Source: Cupriavidus neocaledonicus (GTDB lineage: Bacteria > Pseudomonadota > Gammaproteobacteria > Burkholderiales > Burkholderiaceae). From it: DNA of 64,000 nucleotides. Shown here piece after piece: positions 25,365 to 35,310 of the stretch. Within the stretch, counting starts at the first letter, position 1, and each line of letters opens with the position of its first letter. A program made the position numbers and the translations under genes. The notes beneath the pieces were generated by a model, which worked only from the letters and a program-made list of their open reading frames with translations, searched no databases and was not told the DNA's origin. The stretch spans positions 113,199 through 177,198 of the forward strand of contig NZ_AQUR01000104.1 of assembly GCF_000372525.1 (NCBI RefSeq), in the 5' to 3' direction.

Positions 25365-26462
25365 TCAGGTAAGTGTCGTATCCATGGTGCGGCGCTCGGA
25401 TTCCAGGTATTCGCGCGACTGCATCTCGATGATGCGGGACACGGTGCGGTGGAATTCGTTGGCCATCTGGCCTTCGGTATAGAGTTCGTCGGCGGGGACT
25501 TCCGCCGACATCAGCAGCTTGACCTTGTGGTCGTAGAAGACGTCGATCAGCCAGGTGAAGCGGCGCGCCTCGGACGACATGCGCGGCGTCATGCGCGGCA
25601 CGTCGGAGAGGATCACCGTATGAAATTGCGAGGCCAGTTCCAGGTAGTCGTTCTGCGAGCGCGGCCCGCCGCAGAGCGTGGCAAAGTCGAACCAGACCAC
25701 CCCGTTGGCCTTGCGCAGCGAGCGCAGCTCGCGGTGCTCGATATGCAGCAGCGGCGATTCGTCGGCGACGCCGGCGATGGAAGTGAAGGCATCCCGCAGC
25801 GCCGAGTTGGCCTTGGCGTCCAGCGGGGTGTGGTAGGCCTGTACCTGCTCCAGCGCGCGCTTGCGGTAGTCGATGCCGGCATCGACATTGAGTACGTCCA
25901 GCTTCTGCTGCAGCAGCGCGATCGCCGGCAGCACGCGGTCGCGGTGCAGGCCGTCCGGATAGAGCAGGTCCGGGCGGTAGTTGGAAGTCATCACGAACTG
26001 CACGCCGTTGTCGAACAGCTGCTGCAGCAGGCGATGCAGGATCATCGCGTCGGCGACGTCGCTGACGTGGAACTCATCGAAGCAGATCAGGCGGAAACGG
26101 CGCGCGATGCGCCTGGCCAGTTCGTCGAGGGGATCGGGACGGCCGCGCAGTTCTTCCAGCTGGCGGTGCACCTCGCGCATGAATTCATGGAAATGCAGCC
26201 GAGTCTTGCGCACCACCGGCACGCAGGTATAGAAGCTGTCCATCAGGAACGACTTGCCGCGCCCCACCCCGCCCCACATATAGACGCCCTGCGGCACATC
26301 GGGACGCACCAGCAGTTTTTTCAGCGCGTTGTTGCGGCGCCCCTTGTAGGCGACCCATTCGTCGTAGCACTGCTGCAGCCGGGCCACGGCGCGCAGCTGG
26401 GCCTCGTCGGACTGGTAGCCGCGCTCCTTCAGTTCCTTCTCGTAGTACTCGGTGACGTTCAT
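25365..26462 (-). CDS. zapE: Cell division ATPase ZapE (AFG1 family)
   Basis: 365 residues. ZapE is an AFG1-like P-loop ATPase that binds the Z-ring and matters for division at low oxygen or high temperature. Walker A is GGVGRGKSF with Lys70. The Walker B region is LICFDEFHVSDVADAMIL, and TSNYRPDLLYPDGL is the family sensor segment. The ATG has no strong Shine-Dalgarno sequence. It lies 88 bp after lpdA on the same strand and may be the last gene of the odhA-odhB-lpdA transcript. Confidence 0.93.
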   Translation of the reverse strand: MNVTEYYEKELKERGYQSDEAQLRAVARLQQCYDEWVAYKGRRNNALKKLLVRPDVPQGVYMWGGVGRGKSFLMDSFYTCVPVVRKTRLHFHEFMREVHRQLEELRGRPDPLDELARRIARRFRLICFDEFHVSDVADAMILHRLLQQLFDNGVQFVMTSNYRPDLLYPDGLHRDRVLPAIALLQQKLDVLNVDAGIDYRKRALEQVQAYHTPLDAKANSALRDAFTSIAGVADESPLLHIEHRELRSLRKANGVVWFDFATLCGGPRSQNDYLELASQFHTVILSDVPRMTPRMSSEARRFTWLIDVFYDHKVKLLMSAEVPADELYTEGQMANEFHRTVSRIIEMQSREYLESERRTMDTTLT

Positions 26463-26499
26463 GCTAGGGGCTCACGCGGCACGGGCCGCAAGTGAAAAC

Positions 26500-26522
26500 G
26501 GCGCGCCGCAGGACGGCGCGCC
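26500..26522 (-). other. Hairpin between lpdA and zapE
   Basis: An 8-bp stem (GGCGCGCC repeated as an inverted copy around GCAGGAC) lies 28 bp after the lpdA stop. There is no T-run. Like the other hairpins of this operon it may protect or delimit segments of the mRNA. Confidence 0.5.
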
Positions 26523-26550
26523 GGTACTCAGGCAACGGCGGACACGCGCC

Positions 26551-27975
26551 TTACATATTGAGTTGGCGCTTGTCGACGGCCAGCGCGGCTTCGCGCATGA
26601 CTTCCGACATCGACGGGTGCGGATGGCAGACGCGGCCGATATCTTCGCTGGCGGCCTTGAACTCCATCGCCACCACGGCTTCGGCGATCAGGTCCGAGGC
26701 GTTGGCCGCAACGATGTGCACGCCGAGGATCTCGTCGGTCTTGGCATCCGCCAGCATCTTGACGAAGCCGTCGGCATGGCCCATGCCCAGCGCACGGCCG
26801 TTGGCCATGAACGGGAACTGGCCGGCCTTGTACTCGCGGCCTTCGGCCTTGAGCTGGGCTTCGGTCTTGCCGACCCATGCGATTTCCGGGAAGGTGTAGA
26901 TCACCCACGGAATGCAGTTGTAGTCGATATGCGGCTTCTGGCCGGCGATGCGCTCGGCCACGGCCACGCCCTCGTCCTCGGCCTTGTGCGCCAGCATCGG
27001 GCCGCGCACCACGTCGCCGATGGCCCACAGGCCCGGCACCTTGGTGGCGCAATGGTCGTCCACCTCGATAAAGCCGCGCTGGTCGACCGCCAGACCAACT
27101 GCGTCGAGACCCAGGTTGTCGGTATTCGGCACGCGGCCGACCGACACGATCAGGCGGTCGACTTCCAGGGTCTGTGCCGCGCCGTCCTTGTCGGTGTACT
27201 TGACGGTCACGCCCTTCTTGCCGGTGGTGACTTCATCCACCTTCACGCCGAGGCTGAACTTCAGGCCCTGCTTGGTCAGCTGCTTCTGCGCTTCCTTGGC
27301 CACGCCCTCGTCGGCGGCGCCCAGGAAGGCGGGCAGCGCTTCCAGCACGGTCACGTCGGCACCGAGGCGGCGCCACACCGAGCCCAGCTCGAGGCCGATC
27401 ACGCCGGCGCCGATCACGCCCAGCTTCTTCGGCACCGACGGGAACTTCAGTGCGCCTTCGTTATCGCTGACCAGGTCGTTGTCGACGGCGATGCCGGGCA
27501 GGTGGCGGGCCTTCGAGCCGGTGGCGATGATGACCTGCTTAGCGGTCACGACTTCGCCGGCGATCTCGACCTGGAAGCCTTCGGCGCTCTTGCCGACGAA
27601 CTTGCCGTAGCCCTTGAGCAGCGTCACCTTGTTCTTGCGGAACAGGAACTCGATGCCCTTGGTCATCTTGCCGACGATATCGTCCTTGCGCTTGAGCATC
27701 TTGGCCACGTCGACCTTGACGTCGCCGACCGTGATGCCATGGTCGCCCAGGTGGTGCTGGACGTTCTCGAACTCTTCCGAGGAAGCCAGCAGCGCCTTGG
27801 AGGGGATGCAGCCCACGTTCAGGCAGGTGCCGCCCAGGCGGGCTTCGCCCTTGGGATCGTCATACGCATTGCCTTCGCAGCAGGCCACGTTCAGGCCCAG
27901 CTGGCCGGCACGGATGGCGGCGATATAGCCGCCGGGGCCGGCACCGATCACCAGCACGTCGAATTGTTTGCTCAT
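26551..27975 (-). CDS. lpdA: Dihydrolipoyl dehydrogenase (E3)
   Basis: 474 residues. E3 reoxidises the dihydrolipoyl groups of 2-oxoacid dehydrogenases and makes NADH. FAD-binding GAGPGGYIAA lies at 11-20. The redox disulfide is Cys51-Cys56 in GGTCLNVGCIPSK. A second Rossmann motif, GAGVIGLELGSVW, binds NAD, and the C-terminal HPHPSMSE carries the active-site His. AAGGAA precedes the ATG. It follows odhB by 100 bp, so it serves the 2-oxoglutarate complex encoded here and possibly other complexes. Confidence 0.97.
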   Translation of the reverse strand: MSKQFDVLVIGAGPGGYIAAIRAGQLGLNVACCEGNAYDDPKGEARLGGTCLNVGCIPSKALLASSEEFENVQHHLGDHGITVGDVKVDVAKMLKRKDDIVGKMTKGIEFLFRKNKVTLLKGYGKFVGKSAEGFQVEIAGEVVTAKQVIIATGSKARHLPGIAVDNDLVSDNEGALKFPSVPKKLGVIGAGVIGLELGSVWRRLGADVTVLEALPAFLGAADEGVAKEAQKQLTKQGLKFSLGVKVDEVTTGKKGVTVKYTDKDGAAQTLEVDRLIVSVGRVPNTDNLGLDAVGLAVDQRGFIEVDDHCATKVPGLWAIGDVVRGPMLAHKAEDEGVAVAERIAGQKPHIDYNCIPWVIYTFPEIAWVGKTEAQLKAEGREYKAGQFPFMANGRALGMGHADGFVKMLADAKTDEILGVHIVAANASDLIAEAVVAMEFKAASEDIGRVCHPHPSMSEVMREAALAVDKRQLNM

Positions 27976-28041
27976 GGAAATTCCTTGTTGGGCGCCGGCG
28001 GCAACTTGTGCCGGCGCGCCGTGATCACGGGAGCGCGCTCC

Positions 28042-28065
28042 CCGCGCACGCCAGCGCGTGCGCGG
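28042..28065 (-). other. Hairpin between odhB and lpdA
   Basis: A 10-bp perfect stem (CCGCGCACGC / GCGTGCGCGG, 4-base loop) lies just after the odhB stop. A second stem, GCGCCGGC / GCCGGCGC (27992-28017), follows closer to lpdA. Neither has a T-run. Confidence 0.55.
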
Positions 28066-28075
28066 AGGGACCGGC

Positions 28076-29323
28076 TTACAGGTCCAGCAGCAGGCGCGCC
28101 GGATCTTCCAGGGCGTCCTTCATGGCGACCAGGCCCAGCACGGCTTCGCGGCCGTCGATGATGCGGTGGTCATAGGACATCGCCAGGTAGTTCATCGGGC
28201 GGATCACGATCTGGCCGTCTTCCACCACCGGGCGGTCCTTGGTGGCGTGCACGCCCAGGATGGCCGACTGCGGCGGGTTGATGATCGGGGTCGACAGCAT
28301 CGAGCCGAACACGCCGCCGTTGGAGATCGAGAAGGTGCCGCCGCTCAGTTCTTCCAGCGACAGCTTGCCGTCACGGGCCTTGACGCCGAACTCGGCGATC
28401 TTCTTCTCGATGTCGGCCAGGCTCATCTGGTCGGCGTTGCGCAGGATCGGCACCACCAGGCCGCGCGGCGAACCGACGGCGATACCGATGTCGAAGTAGC
28501 CGTGGTAGACGATGTCGTTGCCGTCGATCGAGGCGTTGATCAGCGGGAACTTCTTCAGCGCGTGCACCGCCGCCTTGACGAAGAACGACATGAAGCCCAG
28601 CTTCACGCCGTGTTCCTTCTCGAAGCGGTCCTTGTACTTGTTGCGCAGGTCCATCACCGGCTTCATGTTCACTTCATTGAAGGTGGTGAGGATGGCGTTG
28701 GTGGCTTGCGACTGCAGCAGGCGCTCGGCGATGCGGGCACGCAGGCGGCTCATCGGCACGCGCTCTTCCGGACGGTCGCCCAGGGCGGCGAAGTCGACCG
28801 GGGCCGAAACCTGCTGCAGGGCCGGCTTGGCCGCGGCCGGGGCCGGCGCTGCCTTGGCGGCCGGAGCGGCGGCGGCGGCGATCGCGTCGCCCTTGGTGAT
28901 GCGGCCGTCCTTGCCGGTGCCGGCAACCTGGCCGGCCGACAGGCCGGCTTCGGCCATCAGCTTGGCGGCCGACGGCATCGCCACTGCGCCGGCGGCGGCC
29001 GGCGCGGCAGCAGCGGCCGGGGCCGGAGCCGAGGCAGCCGGAGCCGGGGCAGCGGCGGCCGGAGCGGCGGCGCCAGCGGTGGCTTCGGTATCGATCTTGG
29101 CGATGATTTCATCGGCCACGACGGTGTCGCCGTCGTTCTTGACGATCTGCGACAGCACGCCGGCGGACGGGGCCGGCACTTCCAGCACGACCTTGTCGGT
29201 TTCGATTTCGATCAGGATCTCGTCCTGGGCAACGGCTTCGCCGGGCTTCTTCTTCCAGTTGAGCATGGTCGCTTCGGCGACCGATTCGGAGAGTTGCGGA
29301 ACCTTGACGTCAACGATAGCCAT
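28076..29323 (-). CDS. odhB: 2-oxoglutarate dehydrogenase E2, dihydrolipoyl succinyltransferase
   Basis: 415 residues. E2 transfers the succinyl group to CoA in the TCA cycle. The N-terminal lipoyl domain has its lipoylated Lys44 in EIETDKVVLEVPAP. An Ala/Pro-rich hinge (~80-115) and a peripheral subunit-binding domain (~118-150, MPSAAKLMAEAG and GTGKDGRITKGD) follow. The catalytic domain ends with SYDHRIIDG, giving His386 and Asp390. GAGGAA precedes the ATG. It lies between odhA and lpdA. Confidence 0.97.
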   Translation of the reverse strand: MAIVDVKVPQLSESVAEATMLNWKKKPGEAVAQDEILIEIETDKVVLEVPAPSAGVLSQIVKNDGDTVVADEIIAKIDTEATAGAAAPAAAAPAPAASAPAPAAAAAPAAAGAVAMPSAAKLMAEAGLSAGQVAGTGKDGRITKGDAIAAAAAPAAKAAPAPAAAKPALQQVSAPVDFAALGDRPEERVPMSRLRARIAERLLQSQATNAILTTFNEVNMKPVMDLRNKYKDRFEKEHGVKLGFMSFFVKAAVHALKKFPLINASIDGNDIVYHGYFDIGIAVGSPRGLVVPILRNADQMSLADIEKKIAEFGVKARDGKLSLEELSGGTFSISNGGVFGSMLSTPIINPPQSAILGVHATKDRPVVEDGQIVIRPMNYLAMSYDHRIIDGREAVLGLVAMKDALEDPARLLLDL

Positions 29324-29369
29324 GGTGGTGAATTCCTCGTGTTATGCGTGTTGTCTTGATGCTGGCGAG

Positions 29370-29400
29370 GCCACGGCGCGCCTGCGCGCGCCGCCGTGGC
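29370..29400 (-). other. Hairpin between odhA and odhB
   Basis: A 9-bp perfect stem (GCCACGGCG / CGCCGTGGC) with a GC-rich 13-base loop lies 10 bp after the odhA stop. No T-run follows. It may stabilise the odhA part of the message. Confidence 0.55.
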
Positions 29401-29410
29401 TGCCGACTGA

Positions 29411-32263
29411 TTACTTGGTCAGAACAAAGCCCTTGAGCTTGGCGAAGGCCGCGTCCAGCAGTGCCTTCTGTTGCTCGTTGTGCTTTGCGTAGTAGCCCAC
29501 CGCCGGCGAAGCCGAGGCGGGGCGACCGGCATAACCGAGCTTCTGGCCGTCCGTCATGTTTTCCATGATGTAGTGCTGCACGAAGAACCAGGCGCCCTGG
29601 TTCTGCGGCTCGTCCTGGCACCACAGGATCTCGTTGGCGTTCGGGTACTTCTTCAGTTCCGCGGCCAGCGCCTTGTGCGGGAACGGGTACAGCTGTTCCA
29701 GGCGGATGATCGCGGTGTCGTTGGCCTCGCGTTCCTTGCGCGTGTTGACCAGGTCGTAGTAGACCTTGCCCGAGCACATGATGACGCGCTTGACCTTGCC
29801 GGCGTTCAGCTCTTCGTGATCGCCGATGACGGTCTCGAAGTGGCCCTTGGCCAGGTCGGACAGCGGCGACACCGCGTCCTTGTTACGCAGCAGCGACTTC
29901 GGCGTCATGATCACCAGCGGCTTGCGGAACAGGCGGATCATCTGGCGGCGCAGCAGGTGGAAGATCTGCGCCGGCGTGGTCGGCTGGCAGACCTGCATGT
30001 TGTGGTCCGCGCACAGCTGCAGGAAGCGCTCGATGCGCGCCGAGCTGTGTTCCGGGCCCTGGCCCTCGTAGCCGTGCGGCAGCATCAGCGTCAGGCCCGA
30101 GGCACGGCCCCACTTCACTTCACCCGACGAGATGAACTGGTCGATCACCACCTGGGCGCCGTTGACGAAGTCGCCGAACTGGGCTTCCCAGATCACCAGC
30201 GCATTCGGTTCGGCGGTCGAGTAGCCGTATTCGAAGCCGAGCACGGCCTCTTCGGACAGCACCGAATCGATCACCGTGAACGGTGCCTGGTTCTCCGACA
30301 CGTTCTGCAGCGGCACGTAGCTGCCGGCATCCCAGCGCTCGCGGTTCTGGTCGTGCAGCACGGCGTGGCGGTGGGTGAAGGTGCCGCGGCCGGCGTCCTG
30401 GCCGGTGATGCGCACCGGGTAGCCCGAGGCCACCAGCGAGGCGAAGGCCAGGTGCTCGCCCATGCCCCAGTCCAGCGGCTGGTCGCCGCGGCCCATGTTG
30501 GCGCGGTCCTTGACCACCTTCTCGACCAGCGGGTGCAGCTTCAGGTGTTCGGGGATGGCGGTGATGCGCTCGGCCAGGCGCTTGAGCTCGGTCACCGGCA
30601 CGGCGGTGTCGGCGGCGTCGGTCCACTTGCGGTTCAGGAACGGCATCCAGTCGACCGCGAACTTGTTCTTGAAGTTCGACAGCACCGGATCGGCGGTGTG
30701 CTTGCCGGCGTCCATCGCGGCGCGGTATTCCTTGACCTTCTCGTCACCGAAGTCGGCCGGGACCAGGTTCTGCGCGGCCAGCTTGTCGGCGTACAGCTTG
30801 CGCGTGCCGGGGTGCTGGGCGATCTTCTTGTACATCAGCGGCTGCGTGACCGCGGGCGTGTCCTGCTCGTTGTGGCCCAGCTTGCGGAAGCAGATGATGT
30901 CGACCACGACATCCTTCTTGAACTCCATGCGGAAGTCCACCGCCAGCTGCATGGCGTACACCACGGCTTCGGGATCGTCGCCGTTCACGTGCAGCACCGG
31001 CGCCTCGATCATCTTGACCACGTCCGTGCAGTACAGCGTCGAGCGGGCGTCGCGCGGGTCGGAGGTGGTGAAGCCGATCTGGTTGTTGATGACGATATGC
31101 ATGGTGCCGCCCGTGCCGTAGCCGCGGGTCTGCGCCAGGTTCAGCGTCTCCATCACCACGCCCTGGCCGGCAAAGGCGGCATCGCCGTGCACCTGCACCG
31201 GCAGCACTTCCATGTTGCCGACCGCGCCGCGGCGTTCCTGGCGGGCCTTGGCCGAGCCTTCGACCACCGGGTTGACGATTTCCAGGTGCGACGGGTTGAA
31301 TGCCAGCGACAGGTGGATCGGGCCGCCCTCGGTCGAGACGTCGCTCGAGAAGCCCTTGTGGTACTTGACGTCGCCGGCGGGCAGGTCATCGACGTGCTTG
31401 CCTTCGAACTCGGCGAACAGGTCGGCGGGCATCTTGCCCAGGGTGTTGACCAGCACGTTCAGGCGGCCGCGGTGGGCCATGCCGATCACGATTTCCTGCA
31501 CGCCCTTGCTGCCGGCGTGCTGGATCAGCTCGTCCATGGCGGCGATGAAGCTCTCGCCGCCTTCCAGCGAGAAGCGCTTCTGGCCGACATACTTGGTGTG
31601 CAGGAAGCGCTCCAGGCCTTCGGCCGCGGTCAGGCGGTCAAGGATGTGCTTCTTCTTTTCCAGCGTGAACACCGGCTTGGAACGCGTGGTCTCCAGGCGC
31701 TCCTGCCACCAGCGCTTCTGCGCCTGGTCGCTCACGTACATGAATTCGAAGCCGATGGTGCCGCAGTACGTTTCGCGCAGGTTGTTGAGCAGCTCGCGCA
31801 GGCTCATCGACTCCTTGCCGAAGTAGGTATTGCTGGCGTTGAAGACGATATCGAGATCGGCTTCGGAAAAACCGTAGAAGGCCGGGTCCAGATCCGGCAG
31901 GGGCGGACGCTCCTGGCGCTTGAGCGGGTCCAGGTCGGCCCAGTGCGAACCGATGTTGCGATAGGCGGCGATCAGCTGCGTGGCGGCGACGCGCTTGCGG
32001 CCCATGTCGGAATCGGCCGATGCAACGATGGTGCGGATGGGACCTTGCTTGGCGCGCTCGGCGAACGAGGCAACGATGGGAGCGTGGGCGATATCCCGGC
32101 CGTTCGAGCCGTCGACGGCGGGAACGTTCTGCATGGCGTCGAAGTAGGCGCGCCAATTGTCGGGAACCGAGGCGGGGTTCTGGAGGTAGGCTTCGTACAG
32201 TTCTTCGACATAGGGGGCGTTACCGCCGAAGAGGTACGAATTGCTCTGATACTGCTGCATCAT
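29411..32263 (-). CDS. odhA: 2-oxoglutarate dehydrogenase E1
   Basis: 950 residues, the usual length. E1 is the thiamine-diphosphate enzyme that decarboxylates 2-oxoglutarate and passes the succinyl group to the E2 lipoyl arm. The N-terminal NSYLFGGNAPYVEELYEAYL is the E2-binding segment. GMAHRGRLNVLVN, the ThDP-region GDAAFAGQGVVMETLNL and the TGQDAGRGTFTHRHA motif confirm the family. Two adjacent ATG codons make the first residue uncertain by one. It is the first gene of the operon and is preceded by a leader of about 200 bases. Confidence 0.97.
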   Translation of the reverse strand: MMQQYQSNSYLFGGNAPYVEELYEAYLQNPASVPDNWRAYFDAMQNVPAVDGSNGRDIAHAPIVASFAERAKQGPIRTIVASADSDMGRKRVAATQLIAAYRNIGSHWADLDPLKRQERPPLPDLDPAFYGFSEADLDIVFNASNTYFGKESMSLRELLNNLRETYCGTIGFEFMYVSDQAQKRWWQERLETTRSKPVFTLEKKKHILDRLTAAEGLERFLHTKYVGQKRFSLEGGESFIAAMDELIQHAGSKGVQEIVIGMAHRGRLNVLVNTLGKMPADLFAEFEGKHVDDLPAGDVKYHKGFSSDVSTEGGPIHLSLAFNPSHLEIVNPVVEGSAKARQERRGAVGNMEVLPVQVHGDAAFAGQGVVMETLNLAQTRGYGTGGTMHIVINNQIGFTTSDPRDARSTLYCTDVVKMIEAPVLHVNGDDPEAVVYAMQLAVDFRMEFKKDVVVDIICFRKLGHNEQDTPAVTQPLMYKKIAQHPGTRKLYADKLAAQNLVPADFGDEKVKEYRAAMDAGKHTADPVLSNFKNKFAVDWMPFLNRKWTDAADTAVPVTELKRLAERITAIPEHLKLHPLVEKVVKDRANMGRGDQPLDWGMGEHLAFASLVASGYPVRITGQDAGRGTFTHRHAVLHDQNRERWDAGSYVPLQNVSENQAPFTVIDSVLSEEAVLGFEYGYSTAEPNALVIWEAQFGDFVNGAQVVIDQFISSGEVKWGRASGLTLMLPHGYEGQGPEHSSARIERFLQLCADHNMQVCQPTTPAQIFHLLRRQMIRLFRKPLVIMTPKSLLRNKDAVSPLSDLAKGHFETVIGDHEELNAGKVKRVIMCSGKVYYDLVNTRKEREANDTAIIRLEQLYPFPHKALAAELKKYPNANEILWCQDEPQNQGAWFFVQHYIMENMTDGQKLGYAGRPASASPAVGYYAKHNEQQKALLDAAFAKLKGFVLTK

Positions 32264-32421
32264 GGGACGCTCACTTTTCTCCGGGTCTGCCGGAGTTCAG
32301 CGGGTTATTCAACCTTCCGCGACACGGCTTGACCGGTTAGCGGATCGCAAACAACTCTTGGGAGCCAGCGGAGGCGCTTACGCAAACGGCACCACCAGGG
32401 TGCCGCGTGTGATGGCCGCCT

Positions 32422-32447
32422 CACAAGGCCCGAAAGGGCAAGTTGTG
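32422..32447 (-). other. Hairpin in the odhA leader
   Basis: GCCC / GGGC closes a 4-base loop and is extended, across a small internal loop, by CACAA / TTGTG. It lies about 160 bases before the odhA start. It might be a binding site for RNA or protein, with no direct evidence. Confidence 0.4.
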
Positions 32448-32478
32448 CGGGGAAGGACCTTAAGTCTTCACGGCGGTA

Positions 32479-32505
32479 AGGATAGCACGGATTGCGTTTG
32501 ATCAA
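32479..32505 (-). promoter_or_regulatory. Putative odhA promoter with extended -10
   Basis: On the minus strand TTGATC is followed after 15 bases by TATCCT, which is preceded by TGC, giving an extended -10 (TGnTATnnT). The spacer is shorter than ideal. Start of transcription would be near 32472, about 209 bases before the odhA ATG. Confidence 0.45.
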
Positions 32506-32591
32506 TGTGGGCTTTTCGCGATACGAAACACAAGCGCGTGACAATTCCATGCGCGTCAGGCGAATTCGCAACAACCGCACAACAATTTGAT

Positions 32592-33338
32592 TCAGGGGAC
32601 GATCTGGTCGACGGCGTCGGTGATCAACCCGTCGAGGCCCCATTCCAGCAACTGCGCCGCCCGCGCCGGATCGTTGACGGTGTAGGCCAGCACCCGCAGG
32701 CCGGCCGCATGGGCAGTGGCGATCACGCCGGCATCCAGTTCACGATGGTTGGCGTCGAGCGCCACGCAACCGAGCCGGCGCACCCGCTCCAGCCAGTCGC
32801 CGGGAAGCTTGTCGAGCAGCAGCGCGCGCGGCAGGCCGGGCGCGACGCGCGCCGCGGCGGCAAGGGCCTCTTCCGAGAACGACGAGAGCAGCGGCGGCGC
32901 CTCGGCGCCGGCCCAAAGCGACTGCGCATCGATGGCCACCGCGGCGCCGGTGCGCGCCTCGGTGCCGGGCACCGGCTTGATCTCGATATTGACCAGGAAG
33001 CCGTTGGCGCGGGTATAGCGGGCGATCGCGGCCAGCGTCGGCACCGGCTCGCCGGCAAAGGCCGGGCCGTGCCAGCTGCCGGCGTCGAGCAGCGCCAGTT
33101 CGCCCAGCGTCAGCGCATCCACCCTGCCCTGGCCGCTGGTGGTGCGGTCCAGGGTGGCGTCATGCATCAGCACCGGCTTGCCGTCGGCCGACAGCTTCAC
33201 GTCGAACTCGAACATGCGGTAGCCAAAGGCGGCGCCGTGGCGGAACGCGGCCAGCGTGTTTTCCGGCGCCAGCTTGCCGGCGCCGCGGTGCGCGATATGG
33301 CGGGGATAGCGCCAGGCGTGGTCGGTTGCCGTGGTCAT
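32592..33338 (-). CDS. ugpQ: Glycerophosphodiester phosphodiesterase
   Basis: 248 residues. UgpQ hydrolyses glycerophosphodiesters to glycerol-3-phosphate and an alcohol in the cytoplasm. The TIM-barrel GDPD signature HRGAGKLAPENTLAAF has the catalytic His, FEFDVKLSADG gives the metal-binding Glu and Asp, and VLMHDATLDRTT the second His. There is no signal peptide, as expected for the cytoplasmic form. It starts 1 bp after the ugpC stop, which places it last in the ugpBAECQ operon. Confidence 0.94.
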   Translation of the reverse strand: MTTATDHAWRYPRHIAHRGAGKLAPENTLAAFRHGAAFGYRMFEFDVKLSADGKPVLMHDATLDRTTSGQGRVDALTLGELALLDAGSWHGPAFAGEPVPTLAAIARYTRANGFLVNIEIKPVPGTEARTGAAVAIDAQSLWAGAEAPPLLSSFSEEALAAAARVAPGLPRALLLDKLPGDWLERVRRLGCVALDANHRELDAGVIATAHAAGLRVLAYTVNDPARAAQLLEWGLDGLITDAVDQIVP

Positions 33339-33339
33339 G

Positions 33340-34440
<1,101 letters not shown>

Positions 34441-34450
34441 TGTGTTCCGC

Positions 34451-35299
34451 TTATTTCTCGGTTTCGACCAGGCCCTTGACGAACCACTTCTGCATCAGCA
34501 CCACCACCACCGCGGGCGGGATCATCGCCAGCATCACCGTGGCCATCACCAGGTTCCAGTCGGTGGCGGCATCGCCCGAGCGCGAGATCATCTGCGTCAC
34601 GCCCACCACCACTGGCGTCATCGATTTCTGCGTGGTGATCAGCAGCGGCCACAGGTACTGGTTCCAGCCGTAGATGAACTGGATCACGAACAGCGCGGCG
34701 ATACTGGTGCGCGACAGCGGCAGCACCACGTCCCAGAAAAAGCGCAGCGGCCCGGCGCCGTCGATGCGCGCCGCTTCGGCCAGTTCATCGGGAATGGTCA
34801 GGAAGAACTGGCGGAACAGGAAGGTCGCGGTCGCCGAGGCGATGATCGGAATCGTCAGCCCGAAGTAGCTGTCGAGCAGCCCGAGGTCCGACACCACCTT
34901 GTAGGTCGGCAGGATGCGCACCTCCACCGGCAGCATCAGGGTGATGAAGATCAGCCAGAAGAAGGTCTTGCGCAGCGGGAACTTGAAATAGACGATGGCA
35001 AAGGCCGAGATGATCGAGATCGCGATCTTGCCCAGCGCGATGCCGAGCGCCATGATCAGGCTGTTCTTCATCATGGTCGAGACCGGCGAAGCGGCCTCGC
35101 CCACGCCCTGGAACAGCACGGTGCGATAGTTCTCGATCAGCTGGCTGCCGGGGATCAGCGTCATCGGCGCGTCCAGCACTTCTTCCGCGGTCAGCGTCGA
35201 CGCGACGAAGGTCAGGTACACCGGGAACACCACGATGACGATGCCGAGGATCAGCACCGCATGGGTCAGGAAATCAAGGAAAGGACGTCGTTCTACCAT
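34451..35299 (-). CDS. ugpE: sn-Glycerol-3-phosphate ABC transporter permease UgpE
   Basis: 282 residues with six hydrophobic segments. It has the inner-membrane permease signature ELAEAARIDGAGPLRFFWDVVLP (EAA loop) that docks on the ATPase. GGAGG lies five bases before the ATG. It starts 11 bp after the ugpA stop and is followed by ugpC. The length matches E. coli UgpE (281). Confidence 0.95.
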   Translation of the reverse strand: MVERRPFLDFLTHAVLILGIVIVVFPVYLTFVASTLTAEEVLDAPMTLIPGSQLIENYRTVLFQGVGEAASPVSTMMKNSLIMALGIALGKIAISIISAFAIVYFKFPLRKTFFWLIFITLMLPVEVRILPTYKVVSDLGLLDSYFGLTIPIIASATATFLFRQFFLTIPDELAEAARIDGAGPLRFFWDVVLPLSRTSIAALFVIQFIYGWNQYLWPLLITTQKSMTPVVVGVTQMISRSGDAATDWNLVMATVMLAMIPPAVVVVLMQKWFVKGLVETEK

Positions 35300-35310
35300 G
35301 GCTGCCTCCG

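Larger units (their letters stand above)
32264..32591. other. 328-bp gap: leader and promoter region of odhA
   Basis: No gene is visible. On the minus strand it holds a promoter-like TTGATC/TATCCT pair (32479-32505) and a GNRA-type hairpin (32422-32447) within the predicted odhA leader. The 90 bp next to ugpQ is comparatively AT-rich and probably contains the ugpQ 3' end. No intrinsic terminator for the ugp operon could be made out. Confidence 0.55.

Noticed and set aside
32498..32505. TTGATCAA before odhA as a possible FNR site
   Set aside because: The two halves are fused without the 4-base spacer of TTGAT-N4-ATCAA, so it cannot be a normal FNR box.
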